A stretch of DNA of 64,000 bases from positions 1 to 64,000 of the forward strand of contig CAYQOM010000008.1 of assembly GCA_964419145.1 (NCBI GenBank), read 5' to 3'. This DNA comes from UBA2336 sp964419145. Its GTDB lineage: Bacteria > Bacteroidota > Bacteroidia > Cytophagales > Cyclobacteriaceae. How positions within the stretch are numbered: the stretch's first letter is position 1; each line of letters opens with the position of its first letter. The notes beneath the pieces were generated by a model. The model searched no databases. It was not told where the DNA came from and saw only the letters and a list, made by a program, of their open reading frames with translations. Positions 17,258 through 25,039 of this stretch are shown one piece after another. The translations under genes and the position numbers were made by a program.

Positions 17258-18746
17258 TTTCCTTTTTCTTAGGCGGTGTGTTTGATTTAGTTTTTTGCTG
17301 CTTGAACTGTTGGTAATCTTTCAACAAGGCGTCCATAAACCATTGGCTCACTTTCAAAGCCCCCTTATCCGTAAAGTGTGCATAATCTTTTATAGCCAAA
17401 GGCGGATTAGCATTAACCCATTCTTTCATTGACCCCTTGCCACCCATGGCTTCAAACAAATCCCAATAGGCAGCACCGGCTTCATGAGCCGCAGTTTTTA
17501 ATGCATCGCGAACTTGCGGAAGATGCGGATACGTTTCCCAATTGGTGCCATTCAATACACTCATATCCGATGGTCCGATTACGATGATGGCGGCATTTGG
17601 CTCAAGTTGCTTCAGGTATTGGATGTTGCGTTTAAAATTTCGGGCGTACCCTTTAATCCGTTCTTCACTTTTCGCATAGGGCACAGCATTGCCACCAAAC
17701 TGAAGAATGAAAAGTGGAATATTAAATTCCTTGAAGGCAATTCCGTATGAATTCTGTTCCAATGAAGTAAAGCTGGCACCCGAATCACCACGCATACCAA
17801 TGTTGTCTACCATGACACCTTGCGTATCATCCAGTGAAACACCGTACACATCGGGGCTGTTATTCCCTGAAAAGCGAATCGTTACCTCATTTACATATTT
17901 CGGAAAGGTGTATCGCACTAATCCAGGATTATTTCTTGGCTCCAGAATTTTCGTATAGACTACCGAATCTTTATGTACCAGTTCAAGTGTAACGGGTTGA
18001 TTATTCTTTCCATAAAATATGCGCACGTCCCTGAACGATCGTGTGCCTGAATAGGATCGTGATGATGATTTATAACTCACCCAGGCATAGTGTGTAGTGC
18101 TGTCCTGCGTGGTGCTGTCCGGATAATCGGTAAACCGGGAAAAAATTCCCAGGTGTCCGTAAAGCCGATGGTCAATAAGACTATCACCTTGATTGTAGAA
18201 GTAATACGATTTCCAGTTATCGGAATGATTGAGGATCACACTTCGGGGATAGGCGAGGGGTTTCACCGGTAACCAACCCGGTCCACGTCCGCCAAATTGT
18301 TCTTGAAGCTTTTGGCGGATGTAAGCCGTAATTCTATCCCCTTCAATCTGGCTATCGCCATAGTGCACAATGTGAATAGGCTTTTTGTTATTGTTTACTT
18401 TTTCCAGCGTACTAAAGAAATTGTATAAAATACTTTTGTCGTTGTTTGGATAATGAATACTCAGTTGTGCGCTGCGGATGGAATCTCTTATTTGAATAGA
18501 GCGAATGGAGTCTTGTTTGAATTTAACAGAATTGGATATGGAATCGGCTAAAATCTCTTCTTTCAAAATGGCCTGGAGACGTTCTTGTTCTGATCGATCC
18601 ACTTGAAAGAAAACTTCTTTTGCTGTTGGAAAATACAATCCGAAATTTTCTGTGAGCCGAATGCCACTTTTTGGATGAATAAATTGAATGATGATTCCAG
18701 CGAGGAAAATTACCGTACCAAATAAAACGATCCGGTTAAGTTTCAT
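17241..18746 (-). CDS. Exported SGNH/GDSL-type hydrolase or acyltransferase (first SGNH gene)
   Basis: A 501-residue SGNH-fold protein with an N-terminal membrane anchor or uncleaved signal (IVLFGTVIFLAGIIIQFI), then a charged helical stretch at about 50-95. Block I is HYGDSQIEGDRIT with an intact GDS. Block III is FILQFGGNAVPY. Block V is KDYAHFTDKGALKVSQW with the Asp-His pair. The C-terminus is very basic and polar (QQFKQQKTKSNTPPKKKENE). It overlaps the LysM gene upstream by four bases and the second SGNH gene downstream by 17. It is a divergent paralogue of the downstream SGNH gene, so the two may act as an inner-membrane-anchored and a soluble step of one acyl-modification pathway (inference). 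Confidence 0.88.
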   Translation of the reverse strand: MKLNRIVLFGTVIFLAGIIIQFIHPKSGIRLTENFGLYFPTAKEVFFQVDRSEQERLQAILKEEILADSISNSVKFKQDSIRSIQIRDSIRSAQLSIHYPNNDKSILYNFFSTLEKVNNNKKPIHIVHYGDSQIEGDRITAYIRQKLQEQFGGRGPGWLPVKPLAYPRSVILNHSDNWKSYYFYNQGDSLIDHRLYGHLGIFSRFTDYPDSTTQDSTTHYAWVSYKSSSRSYSGTRSFRDVRIFYGKNNQPVTLELVHKDSVVYTKILEPRNNPGLVRYTFPKYVNEVTIRFSGNNSPDVYGVSLDDTQGVMVDNIGMRGDSGASFTSLEQNSYGIAFKEFNIPLFILQFGGNAVPYAKSEERIKGYARNFKRNIQYLKQLEPNAAIIVIGPSDMSVLNGTNWETYPHLPQVRDALKTAAHEAGAAYWDLFEAMGGKGSMKEWVNANPPLAIKDYAHFTDKGALKVSQWFMDALLKDYQQFKQQKTKSNTPPKKKENESSQ

Positions 18747-20158
18747 GGCTTCTTGATTTTTAATACCTGACCGATATCAATGCGTTCACCAATATTATTC
18801 CAGCGCATTATGTCATCAACAGTAACGCCAGGGAATTGTTGAGAAATCGACCAGAGTGAATCACCCTGCTTAACCGTGTATTCCGTGTAGGTTCCGGGTT
18901 CAAGCTTTTGTTCTTTTGCTACTCCATTTGAAGCAGGCGCTGTGCTTTTGATTTGTTCTTTCGTGTAAATGATGAGTTGTTGACCTACATTGATTCTGTC
19001 GCTTTTCAGATTATTCCACTCCTTTAATTGTCGGATGCTTACGCGATGATTCATGGCAATGCGTCCCAGGTTATCACCCTGACGAACGGTGTACATGATG
19101 TTGAAGGTATTTTCGGGAGGAACGACTGGCTTTTTTTCAACTATTACTTTTCTGGTTTGAATGAGGGAATCTTGTTGTTGCTGCAACTGATCCATATTGG
19201 CAACAAGACTATCTTTCTGTTGTTTCGGTAAAAAGATGAAGGCATCTGCCGGAATTTTTTTTCCACGCAAGGACGGATTGTATGCCAATATTTCTTTTTC
19301 AGAAGTTTTCAGCAAGAGGGCCAGCGAAATGAGCAGTGTTTGATTTTTAATGTGTACACTATCGACAGAAGTCAATAATCCATTGGGATGTTTCTCGGTG
19401 AAAGGTACTTCGTCAGGAAGAATAGAGGAAATATGGTTCCATAAAAAGATGTCTTCGCGTGTAGAAGTGGGCAACTGTTCGAAGATGTAGTTTATTTTGG
19501 CAGCTTCATCTTTGAAACGCACGGTTTCCATTTTTGATAAAGCAGCTCTAACTGAACCCTCACTGTTAAAGAAGGCCAACAACGCCATGTTGGTATCGCC
19601 ACCAAACGCGTGGATCAGATCCGATAAGTAGTGTAGGGCAATGCGGGTATTCTGAATGGGGTCAAGTCGCTGATCCATATCATGCGTAAGCATAAGGTTA
19701 TACCGTACGGCAACCAGGTGCGGAAGCTGCCATAGCCCTGCGCGCCCATCCGGTCCATAAAAATTGTATTGCATGGCCGACAGGCTTAACGGTATCCATT
19801 TGAATGATGGAGGCAGATTCTGTTGCCTGATCAGGCTATCGATTTCAGGGAAGTAGTTATTCCCCAATGCGATGGCTGCGCCAAGCGTTTTCGGGTTTAC
19901 CATGTTCCGGTCTTTCCAGCGTTTGGTTTGCAGTACAGAAAAGGCATCTTTCAGGTAAAATTGTTGTGTATTGGGTGGTTTTACTTCAGGGTAGGTTTTC
20001 GATGCGGTGGCCGCCAGTGCGAGGGTGAAAACCGTATCGCGGGAAAATTGAGAAAAACTCTGCAGGCTACTACACATACAGCCAGTCAGAAAGGAGAGGG
20101 TGATGAAAAATTTGGGGTACCGGACTGAAAAACTCAACGTTGAAAAAATATAGTTCAT
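18743..20158 (-). CDS. LysM lipoprotein with transglycosylase-like domain lacking catalytic Glu
   Basis: A 471-residue envelope protein. Residues 15-27 form a signal with lipobox LTGC (Cys27), so it is probably a lipoprotein, although cleavage after SFSQ is possible. Residues about 80-230 align with the MltD-type lytic transglycosylase fold (GRAGLWQLP, LDPIQNTRIALHYL, LAFFNSEGSVRAAL). The catalytic Glu of the family motif (P-x-x-E-S) is replaced by Leu126 (IPLSLSAM), and the usual AYN is FFN. Two LysM domains follow: YTVRQGDNLGRIAMNHR... near 355 and YTVKQGDSLWSISQQFP... near 425. It probably binds peptidoglycan or chitin-like glycans without cleaving them. First gene of the overlapping SGNH/SGNH/MBOAT operon. 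Confidence 0.88.
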   Translation of the reverse strand: MNYIFSTLSFSVRYPKFFITLSFLTGCMCSSLQSFSQFSRDTVFTLALAATASKTYPEVKPPNTQQFYLKDAFSVLQTKRWKDRNMVNPKTLGAAIALGNNYFPEIDSLIRQQNLPPSFKWIPLSLSAMQYNFYGPDGRAGLWQLPHLVAVRYNLMLTHDMDQRLDPIQNTRIALHYLSDLIHAFGGDTNMALLAFFNSEGSVRAALSKMETVRFKDEAAKINYIFEQLPTSTREDIFLWNHISSILPDEVPFTEKHPNGLLTSVDSVHIKNQTLLISLALLLKTSEKEILAYNPSLRGKKIPADAFIFLPKQQKDSLVANMDQLQQQQDSLIQTRKVIVEKKPVVPPENTFNIMYTVRQGDNLGRIAMNHRVSIRQLKEWNNLKSDRINVGQQLIIYTKEQIKSTAPASNGVAKEQKLEPGTYTEYTVKQGDSLWSISQQFPGVTVDDIMRWNNIGERIDIGQVLKIKKP

Positions 20159-20261
20159 GATTGGTTTACAAATTTACATGATTCGGTGAATTGTCCGCCA
20201 GGCCGAATTATGTCTTTCAATTTCCCCTGAATTGTGCAATCTTTGTGCAAACGTTTAAGTA

Positions 20262-20618
20262 ATGGATTATAAGAAATTAGATAAGACTCTTTCTGCAATT
20301 ATTGAGAAGAAAAATGAACTCGAGAATATAGATTACAACGATCCGCGCTATGATGAGGTTGAAGATGCCTTGCATGAGTTGGAGGATGATTTTGTAGATG
20401 AGTTTGGTGATTACATGGAGGAGAAGCTTCAGGAGGTACATGACCGCATCTGCCCGGATACGGATGTGCTTTCTCCCACCGCATACATTGGTAAGGGTGT
20501 AATTGTCGATCTGGAGAAGTTTCCCGGAAAGGAAGCCCGATTGTTAATTAATGGCAATCCAACCAGTATCGTATTAGCTGTTCGCGACAAGCAGGAAATA
20601 CTCTGGAAGGCAGATTAA
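20262..20618 (+). CDS. Conserved-looking acidic protein of unknown function
   Basis: A 118-residue cytoplasmic protein. The first 65 residues are a strongly acidic helical region (YDEVEDALHELEDDFVDEFG), probably coiled coil. The C-terminal 45 residues look like a small beta domain (YIGKGVIVDLEKFPGKEARL). No signal peptide or known motif. It is divergent from the LysM operon and convergent with trpS. A near-promoter box AATCTTTG lies about 30 bases upstream of the ATG. I do not recognise the family. Confidence 0.75.
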   Translation: MDYKKLDKTLSAIIEKKNELENIDYNDPRYDEVEDALHELEDDFVDEFGDYMEEKLQEVHDRICPDTDVLSPTAYIGKGVIVDLEKFPGKEARLLINGNPTSIVLAVRDKQEILWKAD

Positions 20619-20628
20619 TTAGCAACAC

Positions 20629-21600
20629 TTAACGGAATCCTAACTTTTTACGAACACGTTCCAATACACTAACCGCAATGGTTCGTGCCTTGTCTTCTCC
20701 TTGTTGAAGTTTCTTTTCAAGCTCTTCGGTATTGGAATAATAGAAGTTAAAAGCTTCCCGTTCGGCAGCAAATTTTTTCAGGATTAGTTCATGCAATTCT
20801 TTCTTGGCGTGGCCATAACCATAATTACCAGCCAGGTAATTTTTGCGCATTGCCTCAACTTCTTCCGCTGAAGCGAGTAAACTATAAATCGCAAAGGTGT
20901 TATCCTTATCCGGGTCTTTCGGGGCTTCCAACGGTGTACTATCCGAAACAATAGATTTGATTTGTTTAAGTAATTCCTTCTCAGGCAGAAAAATATCAAT
21001 AATGTTTCCGTACGATTTACTCATCTTCTGTCCATCCGTTCCCGGTATGGTCATTACCTGTTCTTCAATTTTTGCCTCGGGCACCACAAAGGTTTCTCCG
21101 TATTGCGTATTAAACGAAGAGGCTATGTCGCGCGCCATTTCCAGGTGTTGTTTCTGATCTTTTCCTACCGGCACTACGTGGGCATCATATAAGATTATAT
21201 CGGCAGTCATTAACACCGGATAGGTGAATAAACCGGCATTTACATCAGCCAAGCGGTCTGCTTTATCCTTAAAAGAATGGGCATTTGCCAGCATGGGAAA
21301 AGGGGTGAAGCAGTTGAGGTACCAGGTAAGCTCGCACACTTCCGGTATGCGGGATTGCCGATACAGGAAATTCTTCTCCACATCAAAACCAAAGGCCAGC
21401 CAGGCTGCCGCCACGGCCCGTACGTTCTCCTCACGCGTTTTGGAGTCCTTAATCGTGGTTAAAGAATGCAGGTCGGCAATGAAGAAGAACGACTCATTTT
21501 CAGGGTTTTTAGAAAGCTTGATGGCAGGGATAATGGCGCCTAATAAATTGCCCAAATGGGGCCTTCCGCTGCTCTGAATACCGGTTAAAATGCGTGTCAT
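20629..21600 (-). CDS. trpS: Tryptophan--tRNA ligase
   Basis: A 323-residue class I aminoacyl-tRNA synthetase charging tRNA-Trp. The HIGH-type signature is PHLGN (residues 14-18, after GIQSSGR) and the KMSKS loop is 192-196. The TrpRS features GxQSSGxPHLGN, PVGKDQKQHLE and PGTDGQKMSKSYGN are all present. Length matches bacterial TrpRS. It stands alone between two plus-strand genes. Confidence is very high because both signatures and the substrate-specific motifs are intact. Confidence 0.97.
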   Translation of the reverse strand: MTRILTGIQSSGRPHLGNLLGAIIPAIKLSKNPENESFFFIADLHSLTTIKDSKTREENVRAVAAAWLAFGFDVEKNFLYRQSRIPEVCELTWYLNCFTPFPMLANAHSFKDKADRLADVNAGLFTYPVLMTADIILYDAHVVPVGKDQKQHLEMARDIASSFNTQYGETFVVPEAKIEEQVMTIPGTDGQKMSKSYGNIIDIFLPEKELLKQIKSIVSDSTPLEAPKDPDKDNTFAIYSLLASAEEVEAMRKNYLAGNYGYGHAKKELHELILKKFAAEREAFNFYYSNTEELEKKLQQGEDKARTIAVSVLERVRKKLGFR

Positions 21601-21669
21601 GCCGCAAAGAAAATAAAATAACCCGAACGGAATTATGTTTTAATTTTACAGTCGAAATAAATCTGCGAT

Positions 21670-22749
21670 ATGAAACGAATCAGTGCTGTCAGCTTATTTG
21701 TGGTATTTGGAATTATGGCCTTCGCCCAGTTAGCGAAGCCTGTTCAGTTTAGGGAGGAGTCACATGATTTTGGAACCGTTATCGAGGAAGATGGACCGGT
21801 GGCCCATGAATTTGTATTCACCAATAATGGCTCAAGCCCTATTCAGATTTTAAAAGTGCAGCCTTCGTGCGGATGTACCACACCGGGTTGGTCGAAAGAA
21901 CCGATTATGCCCGGTAAAACCGGAAGCATTAAAGCGCAGTACGATCCCAAAGGACGGCCTGGTTATTTCAGCAAGTCGCTAACGGTCACAACAGATGCAA
22001 ACAATCAGCCAATTGTACTACACATAAAAGGTACGGTTACTTCTAAAAATGGATTTTCAACAGCAGAGTTTCAGGCGTTGAGCGGAAGTATCCGTTTGAA
22101 AAGCTTGTCGTTCAACTTTGGTAAAATTTTTTTGAAGGATGAGTTTGTTGTAAGAGAATTCGAGTTTGTTAATTCTGGCACAAACCCAGTTACCTTTTTA
22201 GGTAAGGTTGATGCTCCTGCATACATCCGTGTTGCAGTTGAGCCCACTGTTGTTGAGCCCGGCAAAAAGGGAATTTTAAAAGTGAGCTATAACGGCAAGC
22301 TAAAAGGACAGTATGGATTTCAGACTGATCATATCAATGTTCATACAAACGATGAAGTTCAACCGGTAAAAGGGTTTAATGTGTATGCTACGTTAGAGGA
22401 CTATTTTCCGGCCATGAATACCGATGAGCTCGCTAAAGCTCCTCAACTCAGGTTTGCATCGCAGACAGTTGATTATGGATCCATGAAACAGAACCTTTCG
22501 GTTACACGTGAGGTGGAAATTTCCAATACCGGAAAATCGACTCTTGAAATCCGTTCGGTTCAAGGAAATTGTACATGCATTAAAACTGAAACAGAGAAAC
22601 AAAGACTAAAGCCGGGTGAAACAACCAAGCTTGCTATCAATTTCAATCCACAAGATAGAAAGGGCACACAAACTAAATCGGTAACGGTTTACTCCAACGA
22701 CCCCTTGAATCCCGTACAGCGGATTACGTTGACTGGGGTGGTGGATTAA
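21670..22749 (+). CDS. Exported DUF1573-repeat protein
   Basis: A 359-residue exported protein with signal peptide (ending IMAFAQ, residues 1-19). It contains two copies of the DUF1573/ASPM-Hydin-like Ig fold: residues about 25-120, with FGTVIEEDGPVAHEFVFTNN and PSCGCTTPGW, and about 255-359, with DYGSMKQNLSVTREVEISNT and GNCTCIKTE. A divergent middle domain sits between them (KSLSFNFGKIFLKDEFVVRE). The paired Cys in CGC/CTC are typical of the family. These are periplasmic or surface structural modules of unclear function, abundant in Bacteroidota. The gene is divergent from trpS. Confidence 0.9.
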   Translation: MKRISAVSLFVVFGIMAFAQLAKPVQFREESHDFGTVIEEDGPVAHEFVFTNNGSSPIQILKVQPSCGCTTPGWSKEPIMPGKTGSIKAQYDPKGRPGYFSKSLTVTTDANNQPIVLHIKGTVTSKNGFSTAEFQALSGSIRLKSLSFNFGKIFLKDEFVVREFEFVNSGTNPVTFLGKVDAPAYIRVAVEPTVVEPGKKGILKVSYNGKLKGQYGFQTDHINVHTNDEVQPVKGFNVYATLEDYFPAMNTDELAKAPQLRFASQTVDYGSMKQNLSVTREVEISNTGKSTLEIRSVQGNCTCIKTETEKQRLKPGETTKLAINFNPQDRKGTQTKSVTVYSNDPLNPVQRITLTGVVD

Positions 22750-22784
22750 TTACCCCAACATTTGTAATGTGATGATAGTGTTGC

Positions 22785-24002
22785 CTACACAAACGCCTGA
22801 ATTCCAGTAATCTCCTTACCTAAAATCAACAGGTGAATGTCGTGTGTGCCTTCATAGGTAATCACGGATTCAAGGTTGGCCATGTGGCGCATAATCGGGT
22901 ATTCACCGGTAATGCCCATACCGCCATGTATTTGTCTTGCTTCGCGTGCAATCTCTAAGGCTACATGCACATTGTTACGTTTGGCTAGTGATATTTGTGA
23001 AGTAGTAGCTTTACCTTCATTCATCAGCGTTCCCAACCGCCAATTCAATAATTGTGCTTTGGTGATTTCGGTTAACATTTCTGCCAACTTCTTTTGCACC
23101 AATTGAAATGATGCAATGGGTTTACCGAACTGAATGCGTTCTATGGCGTAGCGTCTGGCTGAATCGTAACAATCCATAGCTGCGCCAATGGCTCCCCATG
23201 CAATGCCGTATCGAGCCGAGTCAAGGCACATCATCGGTGCACCTAAACCACTTTTACCGGGCAACAGATTTTCTTTTGGAACTTTAACATTGTCGAACAC
23301 AAGTTCACCGGTTGCACTTGCCCGCAGCGACCACTTGCCATGCGTTTCAGGTGTTGAAAAACCCTCCATGCCACGCTCAACAATCAACCCATGAATTCTT
23401 CCTTCCTCGTTCTTGGCCCACACCACAGCTACATCGGCTTTTGGTGAGTTGGATATCCACATCTTGGCGCCATTCAATAAATAATGATCGCCCATATCTT
23501 TGAAGTTGGTCACCATACCCGATGGGTTTGAGCCATGATCGGGTTCGGTTAATCCGAAGCAGCCCAACCATTCGCCTGACCCAAGTTTTGGAAGATATTT
23601 TTTGCGTTGCGCCTCACTTCCGAATTTGTAAATCGGGTACATGACCAAAGACCCCTGCACCGAAGCGGTTGAACGCATACCCGAATCACCGCGCTCAATT
23701 TCCTGCATAATCAGCCCGTAGGAGATATAGTCCAGTCCGCCACCGCCATATTCCGTAGGTATGGATGGCCCAAAGGCACCGATGTCGCCAAATTTCTTTA
23801 CGATTTCATACGGAAAGTGTGCCCGTTGTGCCCAATCTTCGATGTATGGGCTTATTTCCTTCTTCACAAAATCCCGGATGGAACTGCGGATGAGTTTATG
23901 CTCTTCCGTAAGCAAACTGTCAATTGCATAGAAATCAGGGTGATCGAACAGGTCTTGTTTCATGGATTTAACAGCCTTTTGCTCCAGGGTATGCGATGCC
24001 AT
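22785..24002 (-). CDS. gcdH: Acyl-CoA dehydrogenase, glutaryl-CoA dehydrogenase type
   Basis: A 405-residue FAD acyl-CoA dehydrogenase. Motifs seen are the FAD/substrate loop GCFGLTEPDHGSNPSGM, the second loop KMWISNSPKADVAVVW, and the catalytic base Glu in VITYEGTHDIHLLILG. RSTASVQGSLVMYPIYKFG and the EPDHGSNP loop are characteristic of glutaryl-CoA dehydrogenase, which oxidises and decarboxylates glutaryl-CoA to crotonyl-CoA in lysine and tryptophan breakdown. The ATG at 23958 (MKQDLF) is a possible shorter start. It is divergent from a tryptophan 2,3-dioxygenase gene, which supports a shared catabolic context. Confidence 0.9.
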   Translation of the reverse strand: MASHTLEQKAVKSMKQDLFDHPDFYAIDSLLTEEHKLIRSSIRDFVKKEISPYIEDWAQRAHFPYEIVKKFGDIGAFGPSIPTEYGGGGLDYISYGLIMQEIERGDSGMRSTASVQGSLVMYPIYKFGSEAQRKKYLPKLGSGEWLGCFGLTEPDHGSNPSGMVTNFKDMGDHYLLNGAKMWISNSPKADVAVVWAKNEEGRIHGLIVERGMEGFSTPETHGKWSLRASATGELVFDNVKVPKENLLPGKSGLGAPMMCLDSARYGIAWGAIGAAMDCYDSARRYAIERIQFGKPIASFQLVQKKLAEMLTEITKAQLLNWRLGTLMNEGKATTSQISLAKRNNVHVALEIAREARQIHGGMGITGEYPIMRHMANLESVITYEGTHDIHLLILGKEITGIQAFV

Positions 24003-24058
24003 AAGATTTTGTTTAATTAGCGGGCAATTTACACAAAGCGTTTCTAATCCGTAACACC

Positions 24059-25003
24059 ATGGACGACCAGAAAGTTAATCCCGAATTACTCACCCAGCTT
24101 AAAAAACTTCAGGAGAAATATGACGTAATGGGTCAGGACTTATCCTCCTACCTGGATGGCTTGCTGTACTCGGATTATTTAACGTATTGGGATTACATCC
24201 ATTTGGATACCTTGTTAAGCCTGCAAAGTCCTAAAACCAGTCTTCCGGATGAGCACATCTTTATTATTTATCATCAGATCACGGAGCTTTATTTTCGATT
24301 GGTGATTCTGGAGCTGGAACAAATCACTTCGAAGGAAAATCCGGATGAGAAATTTTTCATAGAGCGATTGGATCGGGTTAACCGGTATTTCAATCACCTT
24401 GAAAATTCGTTCGATATTATGGTGAAGGGCATGGAGCGCGATCAGTTTTTGAAATTCCGCATGTCCTTGCTCCCGGCCAGTGGGTTTCAATCGGCCCAGT
24501 ACCGGGTTATTGAATTTTATGCCACCGATGTGGTGAACCTGGTGGCTGAAAAGGATCGGCAGCATATTTCTGATCCGAAAAGCATAGATCAGGTAGTAGA
24601 CCATTTGTATTGGCGCAGCGGAGCAACTGAACTGGCCACAGGAAAGAAGACACTTACGTTACAACAATTTGAGAAAAAGTATCTCAATGAATTCCGCGAG
24701 TTAAGTCTGTCGCTGGCGAACCGGAATTTATACCAGCTCTACAAAAAGCATTTTGAAGGAAATCAGAATGTTATTGATCGACTGAGGCAATTCGATACAC
24801 TGGCTAATGTGTTGTGGCCGCTGGCCCACATGAAATCGGCAGCACATTACCTCGAAAAAGACCCGGAAGACATCAAAGCTACCGGAGGCACCAACTGGCA
24901 AAAGTACCTGCCGCCACGTTTCCAACGCATTATTTTCTTTCCTGAATTGTGGAGTGAGCAGGAGAAGGCTGAATGGGGCAAAGCTGCCTTCATCCGTAAA
25001 TAA
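24059..25003 (+). CDS. Tryptophan 2,3-dioxygenase family protein
   Basis: A 314-residue all-helical haem dioxygenase of the TDO family, which opens the indole ring of tryptophan to N-formylkynurenine. The substrate-site region DEHIFIIYHQITELYFRLVI includes the conserved His (H72). LPASGFQSAQYRVIEF matches the family signature. The haem-ligand region is AHMKSAAHYL (H257 candidate), followed by the ATGGTNWQKYL loop. Length is slightly above that of bacterial KynA. It faces gcdH across a 56-base divergent intergenic region. Kynureninase and later genes are not in the window, so the pathway itself is not shown here. Confidence 0.88.
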   Translation: MDDQKVNPELLTQLKKLQEKYDVMGQDLSSYLDGLLYSDYLTYWDYIHLDTLLSLQSPKTSLPDEHIFIIYHQITELYFRLVILELEQITSKENPDEKFFIERLDRVNRYFNHLENSFDIMVKGMERDQFLKFRMSLLPASGFQSAQYRVIEFYATDVVNLVAEKDRQHISDPKSIDQVVDHLYWRSGATELATGKKTLTLQQFEKKYLNEFRELSLSLANRNLYQLYKKHFEGNQNVIDRLRQFDTLANVLWPLAHMKSAAHYLEKDPEDIKATGGTNWQKYLPPRFQRIIFFPELWSEQEKAEWGKAAFIRK

Positions 25004-25039
25004 GTTTCATATTTTGTATCTTGCGATAATCTTCTGAAC

